Numbered from the stretch's first letter, positions 40,099 to 50,602 are shown. The stretch: DNA of 64,000 nucleotides from Chitinophagaceae bacterium (GCA_947374225.1 CANCAY010000010.1:1-64000); one strand, 5' to 3'. Translations and numbers: made by a program. The notes: generated by a model from the letters alone, not told the origin.

Positions 40099-42501
40099 AT
40101 GAAAACGTATTTCAATCTAAAAAAACAGAGCAGTTTAGTTAAAAGTCTCTTTTTCGTCATTATAGGAAGTTTGATGATTGCAAATCCGGAACCCTTGTAT
40201 GCCCAAAAATCCCAGCCAAAATATAGCTTAACAGGGAAGGTTACAGACCAGGTTACTGGGCAAAATCTCATAGGCGCGTCGGTCTATTTTCCAGAGTTGA
40301 AAAAAGGAGTCATCACCAATGACAAAGGAATCTATCAAGTTCAGTTGAATGCCGGCAATCATTTGGTGGAAGTAAGCTATATCGGTTATGTGATTTTCTC
40401 AAAAACCATCACTATCAATCCCAACAATAATATTCAGGACTTTGCGCTAGGACATACCGTAGTGGAAAGTGCTAACGTTACGGTTACTAGTTTTTTACGC
40501 GCCACTTCTTCCAAGCGAACTCCTACTCCTATTAGTATTTTAAAGAAAGAAGATTTGTTCCGCGGAGCAAGCACCAATTTTATTGATGCACTTTCTAAAA
40601 CACCAGGCGTTACACAATTAAGTACCGGCCCAGCAATTTCAAAACCAGTAATTAGAGGATTGGGTTATAATAGAGTGGTGGTTTTAAATGACGGCGTAAG
40701 ACAAGAGGGACAACAATGGGGCGACGAACATGGAATTGAAATTGACGAATACAATGTTTCAAGAACAGAAGTTTTAAAAGTTCCAGCATCTATTATTTAC
40801 GGCAGTGAAGCATTGTCTGGCGTTATTAATATAGTTTCCAATGTGCCAGTGTCAGACGGCGCTGTGCGCGGAAATGTTTTTAGTAATTATCAATCCAATA
40901 ATAAATTACAAGGATATCATATAGACTTCGCAGGAAATAATAAAGGATTTGTTTGGGGCGTGAATGGTTCTTTCAAACAAGCAAGCGATTATAAAAATAA
41001 ATATGACGGCTACGTTTTAAATTCAAAATTTAAAGAATTGGACGGAAGTGCTTATGCAGGAATAGAAAAGGATTGGGGATTTAGTCATTTCTTTGTAAGT
41101 CAGTTTACACAGAAGTTAGGAATGATAGAAGGGGAAAGAGATGAAATGGGTGCGTTTATAAAACCAGACGGAGTGGTTGCCACTGACGCAGATTTTTCTT
41201 CCACCACTCCTTCTGTACCTTATCAATATATTCAACACACTAAATATATTTTAGATAATAGTGTTAAATGGGGAGCAGGAAGATTGAAAGCTAATATTGC
41301 TTACCAAAGAAATCAAAGACAAGAGTTTGGGAATATTGACAATCCTGTGGAGAAGAGTTTATATTTTGACTTAGGAACATTGAATTATGCGTTTCAATAT
41401 TTATTACCAGAAAATAATAATTGGAAACATACTATTGGTGTGAACGGAATGCAACAAGAAAATATTAATAAAGGAATAGAAACTTTAATACCAGCTTATA
41501 AGTCAGTGGAGTTAGGATTGTTTTTCTACACACAAAAAAATATTAATCTATTACATTTAAGTGGTGGTGCAAGAATAGATAAAAAAGGAATTGAATTTAC
41601 AGACCACCTAGGTGTGCATCAGCAAAAGGATTATGGTGCATTAGCAGGATCGGTGGGAGCTACTTATGACCTAACAGACAAGTGGGTATTAAAATTAAAT
41701 ATTGCAAAAGGTTACCGTGCTCCTAATTTATCGGAGCTGGGAAGTAATGGCGCGCACGAGGGGACCAACAGATATGAATATGGAAATACGAATTTAAAAT
41801 CGGAGAAGAGTTTGCAATTTGATTTAGGAACGGAGTGGAGTAATGAACATTTATCTTTTTCTGGAAATGTATTTTACAATATGGTGAATGATTATATTTT
41901 TTATCAAAAGTTAACGAATCATTTAAATACAGATTCTATCATTGTAAAAGAAGATAAAAATTATTATGCATTTGCCTACAAGCAGGACAATGCAGATTTA
42001 TATGGAGCAGAATGTGTGTTAGATATACACCCGCATCCATTGGACGGATTACATATTGAAAATACATTGTCCTATGTAAGAGGAACATTTGAAAAAGCAT
42101 TGGACGGAAGTAATAATTTACCAAGCATACCGCCGTTCAGATGGATATCAGAATTAAGATATGAATTAGCTAAGCAATCTGAAGAATATAAAAACAGCTA
42201 TGTTTCTGTACAGTTTGATAATGTAGGAAAACAAAGTAATCCATTTACAGGTTACAATACAGAAACCGCTACTCCAGGATACACCTTAATAAATATAGGT
42301 GCAGGCACGCAGGTGAATCATAAACGCAAGCAATTATTTAGCGTTTCCTTAGTAGCACAAAATGTATCGGACGTGGCGTATCAAAATCATTTAAGTAGAT
42401 TAAAATATTTATCTGAAAATAGTGCAACTGGCCGAATGGGTATTTTTAATATGGGCCGCAATTATAGCTTGAAATTAAATGTACCGTTGGTGTTTGATTA
42501 G
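40099..42501 (+). CDS. TonB-dependent receptor with CarboxypepD_reg-like N-terminal domain
   Basis: LTGKVTDQVTGQNLIGASVYFPELKKGVITNDKG; plug PVIRGLGYNRVVVLNDGVRQEGQQWGDEHG; C-terminal beta-barrel strands. Confidence 0.93.
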   Translation: MKTYFNLKKQSSLVKSLFFVIIGSLMIANPEPLYAQKSQPKYSLTGKVTDQVTGQNLIGASVYFPELKKGVITNDKGIYQVQLNAGNHLVEVSYIGYVIFSKTITINPNNNIQDFALGHTVVESANVTVTSFLRATSSKRTPTPISILKKEDLFRGASTNFIDALSKTPGVTQLSTGPAISKPVIRGLGYNRVVVLNDGVRQEGQQWGDEHGIEIDEYNVSRTEVLKVPASIIYGSEALSGVINIVSNVPVSDGAVRGNVFSNYQSNNKLQGYHIDFAGNNKGFVWGVNGSFKQASDYKNKYDGYVLNSKFKELDGSAYAGIEKDWGFSHFFVSQFTQKLGMIEGERDEMGAFIKPDGVVATDADFSSTTPSVPYQYIQHTKYILDNSVKWGAGRLKANIAYQRNQRQEFGNIDNPVEKSLYFDLGTLNYAFQYLLPENNNWKHTIGVNGMQQENINKGIETLIPAYKSVELGLFFYTQKNINLLHLSGGARIDKKGIEFTDHLGVHQQKDYGALAGSVGATYDLTDKWVLKLNIAKGYRAPNLSELGSNGAHEGTNRYEYGNTNLKSEKSLQFDLGTEWSNEHLSFSGNVFYNMVNDYIFYQKLTNHLNTDSIIVKEDKNYYAFAYKQDNADLYGAECVLDIHPHPLDGLHIENTLSYVRGTFEKALDGSNNLPSIPPFRWISELRYELAKQSEEYKNSYVSVQFDNVGKQSNPFTGYNTETATPGYTLINIGAGTQVNHKRKQLFSVSLVAQNVSDVAYQNHLSRLKYLSENSATGRMGIFNMGRNYSLKLNVPLVFD

Positions 42502-42504
42502 TTT

Positions 42505-42672
42505 TTAAATAATCAATAAAACAATGGCATAAAAAACTAATAAGCCAATTACAATAAAACTTATTCTCTTAAACTGATTGAAATATTTCTTGATAAAAAT
42601 ATAAATAAACAGATCTAACAAAAGTAGATACAGAATTGTAGTGCCAATAAAAGCGTAGATTAATTCTTTCAT
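42505..42672 (-). CDS. Small hydrophobic (membrane) protein, 55 aa
   Basis: MKELIYAFIGTTILYLLLLDLFIYIFIKKYFNQFKRISFIVIGLLVFYAIVLLII* translated by hand; TAATG overlap with the upstream small ORF. Confidence 0.55.
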   Translation of the reverse strand: MKELIYAFIGTTILYLLLLDLFIYIFIKKYFNQFKRISFIVIGLLVFYAIVLLII

Positions 42673-42866
42673 TATTTACTTTTTAAGTAATCAATCAACC
42701 CCATGATTAATAATAACAGGTAGCTTAAAATGGTAATCGCAATCCCCACTCGGAATAATTTCTTACTTCTTTGAATAGCATCTTTTAATTTAGTTGCATC
42801 ATAAACCCATATAAAAATATTGAACAGAATCAATGTCACGAGAAAGAACAGTAGTAATAGTATCAT
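42672..42866 (-). CDS. Small hydrophobic (membrane) protein, 64 aa
   Basis: Two predicted TM helices (MILLLLFFLVTLILFNIFIWVYD, GIAITILSYLLLLIMGLIDYL). Confidence 0.6.
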   Translation of the reverse strand: MILLLLFFLVTLILFNIFIWVYDATKLKDAIQRSKKLFRVGIAITILSYLLLLIMGLIDYLKSK

Positions 42867-42894
42867 AATTGTTTTTTCATTAGCTTTGTTAAGT

Positions 42895-42980
42895 GATACT
42901 TGGTAAAGCCTCTTATTATTATTTTAATAACGTAACCAAGTAAAAGATTTTAGTCCAGTTTTTAACTGGACTTTTTTTAT
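42895..42980 (+). ncRNA. Candidate small RNA or attenuated leader with its own promoter and terminator
   Basis: TAGCTTTG (42881-42888); 8-bp stem TACTTGGT/ACCAAGTA (42897-42904/42935-42942) enclosing TTATTA-TTT-TAATAA; terminator at 42952-42979. Confidence 0.5.
42952..42979 (+). terminator. Strong intrinsic terminator with no upstream same-strand CDS nearby
   Basis: AGTCCAGTT-TTT-AACTGGACT followed by TTTTTTT. Confidence 0.85.
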
Positions 42981-43095
42981 TCCTACAATTTAACTTCTGA
43001 TTTTCAAATAAATCTTAAACTTAGAATAGGTGCTACGTATTTATTTTTTGTACCTTGTAACTATACTTATGAGATTATTTTCTAAAAACTATTCT

Positions 43096-44451
43096 ATGAA
43101 AAACCTTTTCCTCTTATTCGCGTTTGCAATATCTATTTCAACTAGCGCACAGCAAAGCCAAAATCGCACAAGCTCAAATGCAAGCATAACTAGTAAACCT
43201 TTAACCAGGGAGGAGCAAAAGATGATGGATTATATAGACGCGAATATGCCAAGAGCGATTGCGTTATTAAAAGAGTCGGTGAATATAAATAGTGGATCAT
43301 TAAATATTGAGGGAGTGAAAAAAGTGGGTGCGATTTTTGCGAAAGAATTAGCTGCAGCAGGATTGAAAACAGAATGGATCACCTTACCAGATTCCTTAAA
43401 GCGTGCGGGGCATTTGGTCGCAACCACAGCAGCCGCTCAATCAAGCGCCGCAAAGCATAAAGGCAAAAAGCTTTTCCTAATAGGACATTTGGACACGGTG
43501 TTTGAACCCGACATGCCTGCGAATCCATTCACTATGTTGAATGATTCCACCGCAACAGGACAGGGCGCAAATGACATGAAGGGCGGAGACGTTGTTATGA
43601 TATTAGCATTACAAGCAATGCAGGCGCAGGGCTTATTAAAGGACGCGGCAATCACAGCCTACTTTACAGGAGACGAGGAGAGTGCGGGGCATCCGAGAGA
43701 AGTGAGTCGTGGAGATTTTATACAAAGAGCGAAGCAGTCTGAAGTAGCATTAGGATTTGAGGGAGCAACAGGATTAGTAACCGTGGCAACAGCACGCAGA
43801 GGCGCAAGTGGATGGCGCTTGGATGTAACTGCAAAAACAGGACATAGCAGTGGCGTGTTCACACAAAGCGCAGGTTACGGAGCCATTTATGAAGCGTCCA
43901 GAATTATCAATGAGTTCAGACTCGCGTTGAGCACCGAAAAATATTTAACCTTCAACCCGGGTATATTCATAGGAGGTTCAGAAATGAATTATGACGACAG
44001 TAAGGCAAAGGGCAATGCGATAGGCAAAACCAATATCATTGCACCCAATGCAACGGTGGTGGGAGATCTAAGATTCTTAACCGAAGCGCAGAAGAACAAT
44101 GCGCGTGCAGTGATGCAAAATATAGTGAGCACCAATAACTTAGCGGGCACTAAAGCGACCATACAATTTCAGGACGGCATACCAGGAATGGCGCCAACCG
44201 AGGGCAATAGCAAAATATTGGCGGTAATAAGTGGAGTTTCTACCGATTTAGGCAAGGGGCCAACGGCAGCGGGCGACCCAGGTTCCCGTGGAGCGGGGGA
44301 TATTTCCTATATAGCGGAGTTTATGGATTGTATAGACGGATTGGGTGCGTCTGGAAGAGGAGCGCACGCGGTGGGAGAGACTATTAACCTAAATGAGCTA
44401 CCATTTTTGATAAAAAGAGCGGCTTTGACTATGTATCGATTGACTCGATAG
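43096..44451 (+). CDS. M20-family metallopeptidase (glutamate carboxypeptidase-like), secreted
   Basis: Signal peptide MKNLFLLFAFAISISTSAQ; LFLIGHLDTVFEPD; GANDMKGGDVVMILALQAM; FTGDEESAGHP. Confidence 0.92.
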   Translation: MKNLFLLFAFAISISTSAQQSQNRTSSNASITSKPLTREEQKMMDYIDANMPRAIALLKESVNINSGSLNIEGVKKVGAIFAKELAAAGLKTEWITLPDSLKRAGHLVATTAAAQSSAAKHKGKKLFLIGHLDTVFEPDMPANPFTMLNDSTATGQGANDMKGGDVVMILALQAMQAQGLLKDAAITAYFTGDEESAGHPREVSRGDFIQRAKQSEVALGFEGATGLVTVATARRGASGWRLDVTAKTGHSSGVFTQSAGYGAIYEASRIINEFRLALSTEKYLTFNPGIFIGGSEMNYDDSKAKGNAIGKTNIIAPNATVVGDLRFLTEAQKNNARAVMQNIVSTNNLAGTKATIQFQDGIPGMAPTEGNSKILAVISGVSTDLGKGPTAAGDPGSRGAGDISYIAEFMDCIDGLGASGRGAHAVGETINLNELPFLIKRAALTMYRLTR

Positions 44452-44497
44452 AAGGTAAAAAATCGATATATTTGCCAATCAATACATAATATTGCCA

Positions 44498-45331
44498 ATG
44501 AATAAGTCATTAATAGTAGTCACTTGGGACGGTAAATCAAAGCCACTTAATTATATATATATCGACGCGGAGCGCAGTTTTGATTTGTTCATATTTGACC
44601 ATAGTGCGGAGGATCATTCGGAGGCGTTAAAGGCATTGAATCCAACCTACTATTTAAGCACAAGAACCGAGAATAAAGGACAGGTTTTTTTTGAGGTATT
44701 CAAGCATTTGTATTCAAAGAATGAAACGAGATATGAATATGTAGGGGTGTTGGACGACGACATATATACAAGCTACTCAGATTTAAACAGATTACTTTTT
44801 ATAGGAGCTATGAATGGATTGGATGTATTCCAACCATGTATCGCGCATGACAGTTATTACGATCACAGACAGTTTACACATAAGCCAGGGTATCAAATAA
44901 AAGAAGAAAAGTGGGTAGAAATTATGGCACCATTTTATAGGGAATCATTATTTAAAGCGGCGGGTCCCTATTTTGACGAAACTATTTCTGGGCAAGGGGT
45001 TGACGTGTATTTGATGCCATGTTTACAACGAATTCAAGGCTTAACCAAAACAGCGGTGGTACATGAGATACAGGTAAAACATTGTAGACCAGTACAGTCA
45101 GGAAAAAGATTGTATTCTAATGGAAAGTCAAATGTGCAGGAAATAGCGCATATAAGAGATTTAAGTATTGAATTAATAAATAAGCATCCGCAATATTTTG
45201 ATGCAGCATTTAAGGCAAGTATTATAGACGATATCTATGCGAAGGATATCCCATTGTCAAGAAAATGGACAAGATTAAAGTACTTGTTTAAAAATTTATA
45301 CAAGGAAATTGTTAATCTTAGCTATAGGTAG
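44498..45331 (+). CDS. Putative glycosyltransferase-like protein (possibly DUF707-like)
   Basis: YVGVLDDDIYTSYSDLNRLLFIG, a DDD-type motif; start of polysaccharide gene run; ATG at 44498 preferred over TTG at 44492. Confidence 0.5.
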   Translation: MNKSLIVVTWDGKSKPLNYIYIDAERSFDLFIFDHSAEDHSEALKALNPTYYLSTRTENKGQVFFEVFKHLYSKNETRYEYVGVLDDDIYTSYSDLNRLLFIGAMNGLDVFQPCIAHDSYYDHRQFTHKPGYQIKEEKWVEIMAPFYRESLFKAAGPYFDETISGQGVDVYLMPCLQRIQGLTKTAVVHEIQVKHCRPVQSGKRLYSNGKSNVQEIAHIRDLSIELINKHPQYFDAAFKASIIDDIYAKDIPLSRKWTRLKYLFKNLYKEIVNLSYR

Positions 45332-45452
45332 CGCAAGGCAGCTAGATTCAATATAAGGCACTAAAATTGCCCATTAAAATGTATTTTTACAATGGAGTTG
45401 ATTTTCAATTCATTAAGAGAAAACAACCTGAATAATAATAATTAAGTTCAAT

Positions 45453-46478
45453 ATGTCAAATTCGACACCTCAAACTATCAAGTATACCGAATTAATGGTG
45501 GTAGGAAAAAGGTTTTCTAAATATTTTATAAGCCAATATAAATTTATTCTAATTGTAACTTTAATAACAAGTGCAATAGGATTATTGTATGGTAAAATAC
45601 AACCATCAAGCTATACCGCAACAGCTACATTTATTGTAGACGAGAAGGGAGGAAGTAAGGGAGGAGGATTGTCTGGACTAGCATCACAGTTTGGAATTGA
45701 TATGGGAAGTATTACAGGAGGAAGCGGTGGATTGTTTGACGGAGATAATATTTTAGAGATCATGAAGTCTCGACGCGTAATTGAAACAGTTTTATTGTCA
45801 AAAGTAGAAGACGCCATTCCGGAGAAAGGATTAACTATTGCAGATTTTTATTTAAAAAATTCACCATTAGGAGAGGCGCTAGCAACAAAAAATATTACCA
45901 CTGCAACATTAGGGTTTGCCAATATCACCGAGGATTCAAAACATACCATTGTACAGGATAGTGTATTGTATATGATATATACTCGAATTAAAAAGGATTT
46001 GAATGTAGAAAAGCAGAATAAGAAAAGCACCATTATCACTTTAGGAATCAATTCACCAAGTCAAGTTTTTTCAAAAACCTTTGTAGAAACCTTATTGAAG
46101 AAAACAAGTGAAATGTATATTGAAATCAAAACAGGAAATCTGTCTGAAAATATTACAAAGTTGCAAAAGAAAGCAGATTCATTATTTGCTATTTTAAGTT
46201 CAAGTGCAGATAGAAGAAACTATATTAATTTATCTATTCCAAATGAAGGTAATTCTAGAGACAAGAGTGTGGCGAGTGCATTGTTTGGAGATGTAGCAAA
46301 GAATATAGAAACAATGAAGCTATCGTTGATTAATCAAACACCTGTAATACAAATATTGGACGGTCCAAAGTATCCATTGTTAGACAAGCGAACACCCGCA
46401 AGATACTTTTTATTAATAGGATTTGTAGTAGGTATAGGCTTCTCATTGGCTGTATCATTGTATAAGTATACAGCTTAA
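45453..46478 (+). CDS. Wzz/chain-length determinant family protein
   Basis: N- and C-terminal TM segments; GLSGLASQFGIDMGS...ILEIMKSRRVIETVLLS; TPARYFLLIGFVVGIGFSL. Confidence 0.85.
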   Translation: MSNSTPQTIKYTELMVVGKRFSKYFISQYKFILIVTLITSAIGLLYGKIQPSSYTATATFIVDEKGGSKGGGLSGLASQFGIDMGSITGGSGGLFDGDNILEIMKSRRVIETVLLSKVEDAIPEKGLTIADFYLKNSPLGEALATKNITTATLGFANITEDSKHTIVQDSVLYMIYTRIKKDLNVEKQNKKSTIITLGINSPSQVFSKTFVETLLKKTSEMYIEIKTGNLSENITKLQKKADSLFAILSSSADRRNYINLSIPNEGNSRDKSVASALFGDVAKNIETMKLSLINQTPVIQILDGPKYPLLDKRTPARYFLLIGFVVGIGFSLAVSLYKYTA

Positions 46479-46480
46479 AC

Positions 46481-47323
46481 ATGGCCTTTATGCATCGTAT
46501 ATTTTCATTAAGAGCCTACGGTGATTTTGTTATTTTATTACAAGCAATTATAAGAAGCCCAAAAAGAGGGGACTATAAAATTATTGCATCTAAGCATTTA
46601 GAAGATTTATATAAAGCACTGTCCAAAAAAATAGATACAAATGAAATTCAAATTGAGTTTGTAGATTTTGGTATAACTAAAACACAGTTAGGACTATTTA
46701 CCAATAAGCATTTGGTAAGAAAAGGAACGCTGGACGAAGTTAGCAAAATAAAGGCTTATGTAAAAGAGAATCCTAATCATAATACAAATGCTAATGAGAA
46801 AGGCATAGATTATATAGAGCAGGACAAAAGAATAACTTTGTTGAATGTATTAACAGGACATAATTTTAAAGCAATTGTTTCAGACAAGCCCATCTATGAA
46901 ACCTATGATGTGTTTTTTAATAATGCACCACAAGAAGTATATGAGGCCAAGGAACAAGTACAGCGCGTGGTAATGTTTCCAGATTCCAGGTTGCCCGTAA
47001 AGAATATCCCCGACCATTTAATGGGTATAATTGAAAACACATTACTACAAAAAGAAAAAAAAGTAAGCGCGGCCTATTTTAGAAAAAAAAATAAGGAAAC
47101 CGATTTGAGTTATGATTCCTTTGCTACCCTACTAGACATAATTGAAAATGCAGATTTTGTAATAGGCGCCGATAGTTTGCCTGTGCATATTTGTAACTTA
47201 ATGCAAAAGCCACATTATATATTGTATCCAACTGGCTATACGCAATTGTTTATGACACCATTTGCAAAAAGGAATCAGCAGTTTGGACAATTTGATCATT
47301 TTGATTTATCTGTTATAAAGTAA
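46481..47323 (+). CDS. Putative glycosyltransferase family 9-like protein
   Basis: LRAYGDFVILLQAI start; LLDIIENADFVIGADSLPVHICNLMQKPHYILYPTG resembles the heptosyltransferase C-terminal fold. Confidence 0.55.
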   Translation: MAFMHRIFSLRAYGDFVILLQAIIRSPKRGDYKIIASKHLEDLYKALSKKIDTNEIQIEFVDFGITKTQLGLFTNKHLVRKGTLDEVSKIKAYVKENPNHNTNANEKGIDYIEQDKRITLLNVLTGHNFKAIVSDKPIYETYDVFFNNAPQEVYEAKEQVQRVVMFPDSRLPVKNIPDHLMGIIENTLLQKEKKVSAAYFRKKNKETDLSYDSFATLLDIIENADFVIGADSLPVHICNLMQKPHYILYPTGYTQLFMTPFAKRNQQFGQFDHFDLSVIK

Positions 47324-47324
47324 T

Positions 47325-48047
47325 ATGGAAAACGAAATCAAAACCTATATTTTATATTCAGCTGTAGAAACAGAAAGAGCTGCAAGCATAGCGGCGCTAA
47401 AAAAATCATTTAGTGATTTTACAATTATACCTTCTGTCTATCCCATGTTTTTACATGTACCCTATTTAAATGCATTAATAGAAAAGTCAAAAGCAAGGAC
47501 GGGCGCTGCACTAAAGCCTAGTGAGATAGGTTGTTTATTGGGGCATAGAAAGATCTGGCAGGAAATAGTAAGAAGAGAAGGTAGTGGGCATTATTTAGTT
47601 TTAGAATCAGATAGTAAAATCAATAATCCCTCATTACTTATAAGCCATTTTGAAAAGTATACCCAACCTTATGATTTGTTTTTTTGGGGAGCCTGGGATG
47701 GGCATATCAGCATAAAAAGAAGCAGTATAATATATAATGAAAATGGGCATACTATAGGAGAACCGTTAATAAAGTCGGTGTATTGTACCTATGGCTATTC
47801 CATCAACAAAAAAGCTGCCCAATATTTATTACAGCAAACTAGGCAAGTCTCCTATCCGGTGGATATGTTCAAACATTTTGTAATACCAGGAACCATAAAA
47901 ATAGGCGGTATCAAAAAGGAAATTATAAGTACTTGGTCCAATATGGGAAGTTATATAAGAACCAATACCATTGGATCCAGCATTAAGCGATTCTTAATAT
48001 TGCTAGTGTTTACTGTTAGAAATAATATTCAGGCATTTTTTTCATAA
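47325..48047 (+). CDS. Glycosyltransferase family 25-like protein
   Basis: AALKPSEIGCLLGHRKIWQEIVRREGSGHYLVLESDSKI. Confidence 0.8.
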   Translation: MENEIKTYILYSAVETERAASIAALKKSFSDFTIIPSVYPMFLHVPYLNALIEKSKARTGAALKPSEIGCLLGHRKIWQEIVRREGSGHYLVLESDSKINNPSLLISHFEKYTQPYDLFFWGAWDGHISIKRSSIIYNENGHTIGEPLIKSVYCTYGYSINKKAAQYLLQQTRQVSYPVDMFKHFVIPGTIKIGGIKKEIISTWSNMGSYIRTNTIGSSIKRFLILLVFTVRNNIQAFFS

Positions 48048-48068
48048 CATTTTTAGTATTTTTAATTA

Positions 48069-49511
48069 ATGTCAGTAAAGAACAGCATATTCTATAACGT
48101 ATTGCTTGCTATATCACAGGTTTTCTTCCCATTAATAACCTTCCCGTATTTAGCAAGAACATTAGGCCCCGAACATATTGGCGCCTTGAACTTTGCGGAG
48201 AGTATGGCCAAGTATTTTGTAATGTTAGCCGCGTTGGGAATACCCATTTATGGAGTTAGAGAAATTGCTAAGGTTCATAATAACAAAGATGAGTTAACAA
48301 AAAGGTTTACCGAGATATTTGCGATTAATATTATATGCACAATAGGACTCAGCTTATTCTTTTTTGCTTCCATTTTCTTTATACCACAACTATATGATCA
48401 GAAAGTATTGTTTTACTGGACAGTCATCTATTTTGTATTGCAAGTATTTTATTTAGAATGGTTCTTCAATGGCATGAATCAATTTAAGTTTATTGCGATA
48501 AGGCAATTTATTATCCGATTCTTTTTCATCGTATTTGTGTTTTTATTAATTCGGGGCAAAGCAGACTATGTTAATTATATGATGATGCAGGTAGGGCTAA
48601 ATATATTATTAGCCATCATTAATATTAACAATCTTAGAAAGCTAATCATAATTGATAAAAACATTTTCAAAAACTTAGACTTAAAGCGACATTTCAAACC
48701 TTTATTTTATTTGTTCTTAACCATATTCTCCATTAGTATTTATTTTTCATTAGACACTATTTTGTTAGGCTTCTTGGCGAACAATGAGAGTGTAGGATAT
48801 TATTCTACAGCATTAAAATTGAATAAATTAATCATAGCAGTATTTAGTGCCGTAACAGTTGCTATATTTCCAAGTATGATCAACTTGTATCATAATGGAC
48901 ATATAGAGAAGTTTAAGGAAATGATAAGACAGGTATTTTTTGTATTGGTAAGCTTATCCATACCTGCGGTGTTGGTTTTAATATTCTGTGCAAGAGAAAT
49001 AGTACACTTGTTGTTTAGTACTAGTTTTGATAGGGCTATATTACCCTTACAAATAACGGCGCCACTCATTTTAATTGTAAGTCTGTCTAGTATATTTGGC
49101 TTTCAGGTATTGAGTGCGCTTTCAAAGGACAGACAGATATTATATTCGGCAGTCATAGGAATGCTAGTAAGTATAATACTCTCTGTATTACTAGTGCCAC
49201 AGTATAAAGAAGTAGGAGAAGCCATCACCATATTGCTTACAGAGTTGGCGGTATGCTTGTCGTTTATCTATTTCACCATGAAGAACTTTAGAGTAGGAGG
49301 ACTTAGAAAAATGTTCTTAAAATTATTTATATCAGCAATTCCTTATACTTTTTTTATTTTGATCTTTAAAAATATAGTATCGGACTCTGTAACAAGATTA
49401 ATTTCTGTAACTATAATTTCACTTATCTGGTTTTGTATCTATCACTTGTTTGTTTTAAAAACAAGTTATTTCAAAGTGTACCTGAATAATTTTTTAGAAA
49501 AGACTAACTAA
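48069..49511 (+). CDS. Oligosaccharide flippase (Wzx-like, PST family)
   Basis: 480 aa multi-TM; VFFPLITFPYLARTLGPEHIGALNFAESMAKYFVMLAALGIPIYGVREIAK. Confidence 0.92.
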   Translation: MSVKNSIFYNVLLAISQVFFPLITFPYLARTLGPEHIGALNFAESMAKYFVMLAALGIPIYGVREIAKVHNNKDELTKRFTEIFAINIICTIGLSLFFFASIFFIPQLYDQKVLFYWTVIYFVLQVFYLEWFFNGMNQFKFIAIRQFIIRFFFIVFVFLLIRGKADYVNYMMMQVGLNILLAIININNLRKLIIIDKNIFKNLDLKRHFKPLFYLFLTIFSISIYFSLDTILLGFLANNESVGYYSTALKLNKLIIAVFSAVTVAIFPSMINLYHNGHIEKFKEMIRQVFFVLVSLSIPAVLVLIFCAREIVHLLFSTSFDRAILPLQITAPLILIVSLSSIFGFQVLSALSKDRQILYSAVIGMLVSIILSVLLVPQYKEVGEAITILLTELAVCLSFIYFTMKNFRVGGLRKMFLKLFISAIPYTFFILIFKNIVSDSVTRLISVTIISLIWFCIYHLFVLKTSYFKVYLNNFLEKTN

Positions 49512-50504
49512 AAATTTCTTAAATTTTCTAAGAAGGAATAAAATTGGAAAACTTGCTTTGCCAATTGCATCCAATTCATATATTTTTTTCATTATATTAT
49601 TCTCTATACTAATCATTATTTGATTACTTGTATTAAGAACTTCATCATCATTCTCCACTAACAAACCGCTTGAAACAAGCTTTTTGTGTAATGTTAAGTT
49701 ATAGTCACATTTATTGGACAGGTCCTTATATTGCTTAAAACTAATACCATTAAAATCGTTTTTATAAAGCCTAGCGTTTAAATCTAAATAATAGGCTTGG
49801 TTTTCATTTTTGCCACCTACTACTTGATGCTCGTGTTGGCGATATTTTATAAGGGGCTCGTTTATCAAACCCATTTCATTATTCAAGCAAAGGTTCAATG
49901 CAATCCATCTGTCATGAAATAGACCATTAATTATTGGGAAGGGCTTTTCTAAAAAAGGGAGCTGCTTGTAAAAAGCCATAGTAGCACCAGTAGCAAAGTT
50001 CTCTACTTCTGTGATATATTTTAATAAGTTAATATCATTGCCAATCTCCTTAATTGGAAAACTCATGGAATCCCATAAATTAATATCAGATCCAATTTCC
50101 TCCATAGGAGAACTAATAGTTTCTCCCTTAGCATTAATTACAAAGCCATTGGTAAATAAGCCTTTAATGGAAGGGTTTTGTTTGAAGTAGTTTAAACTAG
50201 TTGCTACTTTATTAGGCATCCAAATATCATCTTGGTCTGCTAAAAATAGGATATCACCCGATGCAGCTTTAATACAATGCTCAATATTTTGAACTGCGCC
50301 AATATTAGACGTATTGTTCAGTATTTTAAAAAGTTCAGGAAATCTTAAGCTATATGTTTGTAAAATTGATAATGTGTTATCGGTGGAAGCGTCGTTGGAA
50401 ACTATTATTTCATTTACTGGAATAGTTTGTGCGAGAATAGAATCAATTTGCTCCTTGATATAGGAACTACCATTATATGTTATTAAGCAAACTGAAATTT
50501 TCAT
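49494..50504 (-). CDS. Glycosyltransferase family 2
   Basis: VCLITYNGSSYIKEQIDSILAQTIPVNEIIVSNDASTDNTLSIL; FLADQDDIWMPNK. Confidence 0.92.
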   Translation of the reverse strand: MKISVCLITYNGSSYIKEQIDSILAQTIPVNEIIVSNDASTDNTLSILQTYSLRFPELFKILNNTSNIGAVQNIEHCIKAASGDILFLADQDDIWMPNKVATSLNYFKQNPSIKGLFTNGFVINAKGETISSPMEEIGSDINLWDSMSFPIKEIGNDINLLKYITEVENFATGATMAFYKQLPFLEKPFPIINGLFHDRWIALNLCLNNEMGLINEPLIKYRQHEHQVVGGKNENQAYYLDLNARLYKNDFNGISFKQYKDLSNKCDYNLTLHKKLVSSGLLVENDDEVLNTSNQIMISIENNIMKKIYELDAIGKASFPILFLLRKFKKFLVSLF

Positions 50505-50602
50505 AATGGTAATTAAGCAAGAATATTAATTAAACAAAAATATTAATTGTATAAATTGAGCAACAATGTAAAGATATTACTTTAAAATAAACAAATATTA
50601 TA

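Noticed and set aside
42895-43095. THF riboswitch idea for the leader of the M20 (glutamate carboxypeptidase-like) gene
   Set aside because: No recognisable THF riboswitch core sequence; only the generic sRNA/leader hypothesis is kept.
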